This document shows, one piece after another, positions 59,226-64,000 of a DNA stretch of 64,000 nt. The stretch's first letter is position 1. Each line of letters begins with the position of its first letter. The stretch spans positions 3,906,001-3,970,000 of the forward strand of contig NZ_CP045293.1 of the NCBI RefSeq assembly GCF_009363075.1, written 5' to 3'. Under the pieces are notes generated by a model, which was not told where the DNA came from, made no database searches, and saw only the letters and a list, made by a program, of their open reading frames with translations. Source of the DNA: Paenibacillus guangzhouensis (GTDB lineage: Bacteria; Bacillota; Bacilli; Paenibacillales; Paenibacillaceae). The position numbers were made by a program, and so were the translations under genes.

Positions 59226-62200
59226 TTATTTCAAGATTTGGCTGGCAATCCATGCTAGGTCGTTGATGTCAATGACATGGTTATGATCGATATCTCCCAT
59301 AGCAATTTGACTCCAATTCGGACTTGCTGAAGTCTCTCCATAATGCGCTGCGATGATCGCTAGGTCCCCAATGGAATATTTGCCGTCTTGGTTCATATCT
59401 CCAGGAATGCCCGGATCATTTGGTGTAATCTGTACGGATAGCGAGGATGCAGCAGCAATCGATTCTACGCCCTCTCCGTCAGCGACGGTCATCTGCTTAA
59501 CGGTGAACAACGCAGATTTCGCGACATCCGTTCGCTTCGCCCGGAAACTTAATTCGATAATCGATTCAGTACCCGATACGCCGCTGCCCTCTCCTTCGCT
59601 TGCGACAATCAATCGAAGCTTGCCTGCTGATGAATCAACCTTCTTCTCGACGATACTAACCCGATCCTTGATCGAAGTAGCGCTGATGAAATCGAACGCC
59701 GCAGGGTCGTACTGAATGGTTACATCCTGCGCATAGACGCTGCTTGCCACATTTTTCAATCCGAAATTCACGTTCATGTCCGCTCCAGCTTGAACCGTAT
59801 CGTTGCCTGTCAGTGTCGTTGCCAGTTCCTTTACGTCGGATATGACTGGGATGCTTAGCGAAGCTTGATATGTTAATTTGGCATCGCTGAGCGCGTACTT
59901 GATATTATCGAAGGCGAACGTCCGTCCATTCGCGCTATCCCACAAGAACCCCAGCACAATCCGATCGAAATTCTTGATCACCGTCGTCGACTTCACCAAT
60001 TGTCCGTCAATATACATTTTAAGGTCCGTACCGGACGTATAATCCCATTTCAGCTCATGCCAACCCTTGCTGCGCTTGACGGTCGTTGCTTCCCATGCCT
60101 GGGAATTACTGCTGACACGAACCGAATAATAATCAAGGGATCCGTAGGTACCACCGTCATAGAGTAACCCCATCCCTGCCAAGAGCGTCGTTCTTGCGTT
60201 CCCGACATGGGCGACAACACGCGTCTTCGTATCCCGCGATCCATCGTCATACAGCATCATCGACACGATTCCTTGTTGGGTGGCACCGAACAGCTTCTGA
60301 ATGGCATTCGAGCCATTACCAACGGTGAAGAGCGCGCTCTGTTTGCCTTGGAAGGCCACCTTATCCGAAATGGTGCCTGTCGTAATCGATGTTCCTGTCT
60401 CCGGTACGAAATCCCCCCAACCGGATTCAAAGCTCTGCGTGAAGATGATGTCTTTATACTCCTGCACTTCTGCCGTGACATTGACAGCCTTTACGCCCGT
60501 TAAGTCTCCCTTCACCTCGAGCTTACCCGTCTGGGCGTCGACAGCGACCCCAGGCTGCCCTGACTTATAATTCACTTGATAGTAAGGCGCATGTGGCAGC
60601 GTATTCCCACCTTCCGTCACCCCTTCCAATCGAAGCTGAACCTGTGTCGTTGCTACCGTTATTTCAGGCACATCACTCGTTATTTTGTATGAAGTCACTG
60701 CAGATGGCACTAGCACTCGCACACGTGCTTCTCCTTTGATGTTCGGATTGACGGTGCTCACCGCAGTCACCGTTGCCTCGCCGGGAACCATCGGGGTAAC
60801 GTACCCGTCTGGACTCACCGTTGCCACACTTGGATTCGAGCTGGACCATGTTACGGTTTTGAACCATGCATTGGCAGGCGCAACGACGGCATCTAGTGAC
60901 ATCCCCACATGCCCTGCATATAAGCTGACATCCGTCCGGTCGATTGTGATCGACTGCGGTACAATTTCCGGTGACTGCTCGGTTGGCTCATCATTCGCGA
61001 ACTCATGTGCCCCGATATCCACCTTGGCTGGGTTCGTAATCGGATTGCGGAAGAAGTCGACTGCTGCCGGGGACCAGACCGATGGAGTCATAGCCGTCAT
61101 ATCAAGACCTGCATCAATCGCTGGGGAACCAGATAGCAATTTGTATCCGTTAAGTCGATTGACATCGAATACACTTTGCTGTGCTTGGATGAGATCTTTC
61201 GGTTCTTCGCCTGGTCTCGCGAATTTCGGATTGGTGAATAGATTGTCCTTGAATGAAATACCGGTAAATTTGGCATTCTGATAATTCGTCCCAGGGTAGA
61301 AGATATTGTTCTTCACTTCGCCTCCAGCGAAAGTTTCCGTACCCATGCCTGTATTAGCCTTCGAATAGAAAATGTTGTTATACAATCGCATGTATTTACC
61401 CGAATCGCTCATCAGCTTCGTGTTAATGTTCGCATCCGTGAAGAATGTATTGTTATGAATCAACGGCGCGTCTGCTGAGCCCGTCGGCAGGTAATGGAAT
61501 ATGTATCTTCCGTCCCCATCGTTCACGCTGACATTGTAACGCACGACGGAATTTTTCGAACCGCTCATAAATAGAATGAATCCACCTCGGTTGCTGTGAC
61601 TGTAATTGTATTGATAGAGCGTTCCCTCGCAGAACATATCCACGTCGAACGCTTGACCATCATTGTAGCCATAGATGCCGCCATACACTTCGTTGTACTG
61701 CATGATCATGTCTTTGACGCCGATGACCCAGAGCCCGGCATAGTTGACATTACCGACGTTTTTGGCTGAATGCTTCACAACCGTATTGTATTCCATCCGC
61801 CCTTCGCTGCCGATATTGCTCATCACAAATCCGTCGCCTTGCACTTCCTCAACGTAGTTGTTATTGAATTTCACATTCTTCAGCACTCTCGGAAAATTCG
61901 CATTCACGTCGCCTTCCTTATACAATCCCGCATTGCGAATTCCCTCAATATCCACCCGCTTCACAGTATTCCCTTCCACGAGCACATCCGATATATTCCC
62001 GAGCAGCAGAATGCCGCCGCTGCCGATTTTCCAACCTTTCGGGTTCCCGTCCACATCATGGATGTAGTTGTTCTTGATCGTAATCCCTTGGTGCGGATTG
62101 GCTTCCCATTCCGCTGTTGTCGTCGAGGCCGTACGAATATTGATTCCAGCCCGCTGCGATACGACATCAGGATTATTGTTCGTAATTTCGAGGTTCGAGA

Positions 62201-62714
62201 ATTCCAAGTAGCTGCCATTCACCACATCAATCGTAGCAGACATCGTCTTATCTTTGACGCCCGTATAGTTTTTGACGATTGCTGCTTCTTCCGTTGTTGT
62301 TGTGCCATTCCCGTTCAGGACGGGTCTACCCGCTTGCGCAAGATCCCCATAATGACTGAATACGATTGGCGCTTCCTTCGTCCCGGACACATCCCGCAGC
62401 TTGATCGAACCGTTCCAGACATCACCAGCCTTGAAAAGAATGCGATCTCCCGGTCCAAAACGCGTCAGATTCACCTTGTCGAGTGTTTTCCACGCTGTTG
62501 CTTGCGATAATCCATCTTGATCATCGCGCCCATTCGCACTGACGTAATAGGTGTTCCCGGAAGCGGCTTGCGTCTGAACCTGCTCTTGCCCCGTCTGATC
62601 AGCTGATGCGGCGAGAGCTTGAGGCGACTTCATCATGGGCATCGTCATCGACACGATCAGCAGCGCGGATAGACATCGCAAGAGCAACCCCTTGTTCATC
62701 CGTTTCTTGTTCAA
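59226..62714 (-). CDS. secreted beta-helix/Big2/cohesin/dockerin multidomain protein
   Basis: The 1,162-residue secreted protein has a signal peptide (to about 38). Next is a right-handed beta-helix region (about 48-560) with the DUF1565-type opening TYYVSANGRDDQDGLSQATA and repeated NN-turns, ending in VDIGAHEF. A Big2 domain (about 590-670), a lectin-like sandwich (about 760-920), a cohesin-like domain (about 955-1090) and a dockerin (about 1098-1162) follow. The dockerin has two Ca-loops, GDMNQDGKYSIGDLAIIAAH and GDIDHNHVIDINDLAWIA. It probably acts on or binds a plant or microbial polysaccharide. The start is a TTG at 62714, 8 bases after GAGGAGG. Confidence 0.9.
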   Translation of the reverse strand: MNKKRMNKGLLLRCLSALLIVSMTMPMMKSPQALAASADQTGQEQVQTQAASGNTYYVSANGRDDQDGLSQATAWKTLDKVNLTRFGPGDRILFKAGDVWNGSIKLRDVSGTKEAPIVFSHYGDLAQAGRPVLNGNGTTTTEEAAIVKNYTGVKDKTMSATIDVVNGSYLEFSNLEITNNNPDVVSQRAGINIRTASTTTAEWEANPHQGITIKNNYIHDVDGNPKGWKIGSGGILLLGNISDVLVEGNTVKRVDIEGIRNAGLYKEGDVNANFPRVLKNVKFNNNYVEEVQGDGFVMSNIGSEGRMEYNTVVKHSAKNVGNVNYAGLWVIGVKDMIMQYNEVYGGIYGYNDGQAFDVDMFCEGTLYQYNYSHSNRGGFILFMSGSKNSVVRYNVSVNDGDGRYIFHYLPTGSADAPLIHNNTFFTDANINTKLMSDSGKYMRLYNNIFYSKANTGMGTETFAGGEVKNNIFYPGTNYQNAKFTGISFKDNLFTNPKFARPGEEPKDLIQAQQSVFDVNRLNGYKLLSGSPAIDAGLDMTAMTPSVWSPAAVDFFRNPITNPAKVDIGAHEFANDEPTEQSPEIVPQSITIDRTDVSLYAGHVGMSLDAVVAPANAWFKTVTWSSSNPSVATVSPDGYVTPMVPGEATVTAVSTVNPNIKGEARVRVLVPSAVTSYKITSDVPEITVATTQVQLRLEGVTEGGNTLPHAPYYQVNYKSGQPGVAVDAQTGKLEVKGDLTGVKAVNVTAEVQEYKDIIFTQSFESGWGDFVPETGTSITTGTISDKVAFQGKQSALFTVGNGSNAIQKLFGATQQGIVSMMLYDDGSRDTKTRVVAHVGNARTTLLAGMGLLYDGGTYGSLDYYSVRVSSNSQAWEATTVKRSKGWHELKWDYTSGTDLKMYIDGQLVKSTTVIKNFDRIVLGFLWDSANGRTFAFDNIKYALSDAKLTYQASLSIPVISDVKELATTLTGNDTVQAGADMNVNFGLKNVASSVYAQDVTIQYDPAAFDFISATSIKDRVSIVEKKVDSSAGKLRLIVASEGEGSGVSGTESIIELSFRAKRTDVAKSALFTVKQMTVADGEGVESIAAASSLSVQITPNDPGIPGDMNQDGKYSIGDLAIIAAHYGETSASPNWSQIAMGDIDHNHVIDINDLAWIASQILK

Positions 62715-62749
62715 TGCAGTATCCTCCTCATACATTATTATAAGAGCGG

Positions 62750-63820
62750 CTAAGTAAACGAAATGCGCTGAAGTACATCTGGATGTACCTCAACCACAGC
62801 TTTACTCAGTCGCTGACTTATCTGGAGCTCCACTTGCTTCTGAACAGCCATTTGAACGACAGCCATACGGACCTTCGTATAGGATTCATACCCTTTATCC
62901 TGGATAGCGATCAGCCGGTACATAACGGTGTCCTCGCCATAGGAGTCAATGCCCGAGAATGATCCCGGCTTCATCTGCATGAACAATTGATTGAGGTTGT
63001 GTGCAAGATCATCATCCTTCGATACATCATCCATGTCTAAACTTAACCGTTCCACATGAATGGCTTGCGATAGATTCAACCGCCCGATATCGTCCTTGGT
63101 CGATCGATAACTCGTTGCTTCTTGCCTTAACGTCTCCAACACATGCTGCGCTTCCGTTGTGCCAGAGAGTGATATTTTCTCATAGGTATAGCTGTAACCC
63201 TGGTGGAAAAATTCTTGTTTCATCTCCTCATACATCGATTGCAGCGTCTTCTCTGATTGCGTATTCATCGCCTCTTTCGTCAATGAATCCATCCAGCGTT
63301 GCCTATTCATGTTCTGCACATAGGAATAATATTCGCTCGCGCCATACTGCTGTGGGCCATAAATCGGCTCCCCTTTGCGGACCTTTTCTTGCCGTTCTTC
63401 GTTTTCCTTCTTGAATTGCTTCAGAAAAGCAGCGAAAGAAATATCAGAGACGATCCCTTGCTCTTGCATGAGCATTTGCTCGATCTTCACTTGCTTTAGG
63501 TCATCCATCGCTTTTCGCTTCGCATAATCAAGCGGATTTTCTCCGTTGTAGGTCGAGTTCCAGAAGTTCTCGTCATAATCCGCGTTATAGGTTCGCTTGA
63601 AGTAGCTCGTTGTAAGCGCTTTATAATTTTGCAAAAAAAGTTCGAACTCCCCCTCCGTTACCTTCGCTTGATCAATCGTAAATACAACATCATCCCCTGA
63701 TGCGTAGGAGGTCATTCGCCATGCTGCAATGCCGATTAACATACATAAAATTCCGATGCCGACCCCGATGAAATAGCGTTTGTGACCTGTGATCCTTACG
63801 TTAGCTTTGACTTGTCTCAT
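62750..63820 (-). CDS. membrane-anchored SurA/PrsA-like protein of unknown function
   Basis: The 356-residue protein has one membrane segment near the start (about 17-37, GVGIGILCMLIGIAAWRMTS). A large outer part rich in charged helices follows, with a SurA_N-like helical region (about 45-215: EFELFLQNYKALTTSYFKRT) and a region with the spacing of a rotamase (about 225-330) but no clear catalytic Cys. It may be a foldase or chaperone for secreted proteins. It lies 35 bases upstream of the large dockerin-protein gene on the same strand. GGGAG precedes the ATG. Confidence 0.6.
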   Translation of the reverse strand: MRQVKANVRITGHKRYFIGVGIGILCMLIGIAAWRMTSYASGDDVVFTIDQAKVTEGEFELFLQNYKALTTSYFKRTYNADYDENFWNSTYNGENPLDYAKRKAMDDLKQVKIEQMLMQEQGIVSDISFAAFLKQFKKENEERQEKVRKGEPIYGPQQYGASEYYSYVQNMNRQRWMDSLTKEAMNTQSEKTLQSMYEEMKQEFFHQGYSYTYEKISLSGTTEAQHVLETLRQEATSYRSTKDDIGRLNLSQAIHVERLSLDMDDVSKDDDLAHNLNQLFMQMKPGSFSGIDSYGEDTVMYRLIAIQDKGYESYTKVRMAVVQMAVQKQVELQISQRLSKAVVEVHPDVLQRISFT

Positions 63821-63960
63821 GACATCAGCTCCCTGATCAGGCTGCTATTTAACTTGATACGAACCAACCATGTGCCATCATTATAACGATTCTAAGCTTC
63901 TTAGGACATGAACTTTTTTAATGTTGTACATATAAAATTTTAACCTTTTCTATAATGAGA

Positions 63961-63997
63961 AAAGATCCCCCACTTGAAACCAAGTAAGGGATCTCTC
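63961..63997 (-). terminator. terminator of a gene beyond the right edge
   Basis: AGATCCC-ACTTG and CAAGT-GGGATCT form a hairpin followed on the minus strand by TTTTC, so a minus-strand gene probably ends just right of the window. Confidence 0.7.
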
Positions 63998-64000
63998 GAT

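Overview
The window looks like a chromosome segment of a spore-forming, Gram-positive Bacillales bacterium, most likely Paenibacillus or a close relative. Supporting this are roughly even base composition, strong AGGAGG-type ribosome binding sites with frequent TTG and GTG starts, many sporulation genes (yhbH, spoVR, prkA, a gamma-type spore protein, two kinases of the sporulation-sensor type), a LiaFSR system, a large dockerin/cohesin secreted protein, and interspersed structured repeats of a kind I associate with Paenibacillus. No rRNA, tRNA, CRISPR array, transposase or phage structural gene was seen.

The main result lies at 7.8-20.2 kb. The sporulation gene yhbH is split in two by a 9,826-bp element. 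The 5' part (7819-8486) stops inside the codons for the VWA metal-binding motif. The 3' part resumes at 18313, directly ahead of spoVR. Both junctions carry the same 8-bp core TCCATGGG. Joining the parts through one core gives a single 387-codon frame of normal YhbH length and sequence. Joining the two element ends gives a 50-bp site with perfect 16-bp inverted arms, as expected of the attP of a large serine recombinase, and such a recombinase is encoded inside (14564-16105). This is the architecture of the skin element in sigK: a gene-intervening element that can be excised, presumably in the mother cell, to restore yhbH and reconnect spoVR to its promoter. The cargo is not phage-like. It includes an SR1P-like peptide, an orphan CAT RNA-binding domain, a DUF5107/TPR protein, a DNA glycosylase, two Sm-like small proteins, DegV, a SIS protein and a BadF-type sugar kinase. 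The third member of the PrkA-YhbH-SpoVR trio, prkA, is intact at 34.4-36.3 kb.

Other regions. 1-7.6 kb: end of a suf operon (sufC, partial sufD), DUF1802, methionine salvage mtnK-mtnA, yunC, a YolD-like protein, a GGDEF/EAL protein and DUF423. 20.4-23.7 kb: two convergent orphan histidine kinases of the sporulation-sensor type. 24-33.7 kb: PhyH dioxygenase with divergent AraC regulator, Rrf2, DUF3939, a PP2C-like phosphatase, a globin-coupled sensor, a marR-MFS-GNAT operon, a MATE pump and a methyltransferase. 33.9-34.3 kb: nine 51-bp hairpin repeats. 36.5-44.9 kb: a DUF2161 nuclease-like protein, an aminotransferase, a coiled-coil membrane protein with a phosphodiester glycosidase, an AbrB-like zinc-ribbon regulator, trmL, an orphan OmpR-type regulator, rsgA and serC. 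45.2-51.3 kb: a beta-type glutamine synthetase with a GlnR/TnrA box, DAHP synthase, an arsR-MFS pair, DUF2062 and ispH.

51.3-59.1 kb is an envelope-stress cluster. It holds liaFSR, whose 5' leader carries a 243-bp structured repeat, an HtrA-type protease with an OmpR-type direct repeat at its promoter, and a linked two-component system; a gamma-type spore protein and a 3D-domain secreted protein follow. The window ends with a 1,162-residue beta-helix/Big2/cohesin/dockerin protein and a SurA-like lipid-face chaperone homologue.
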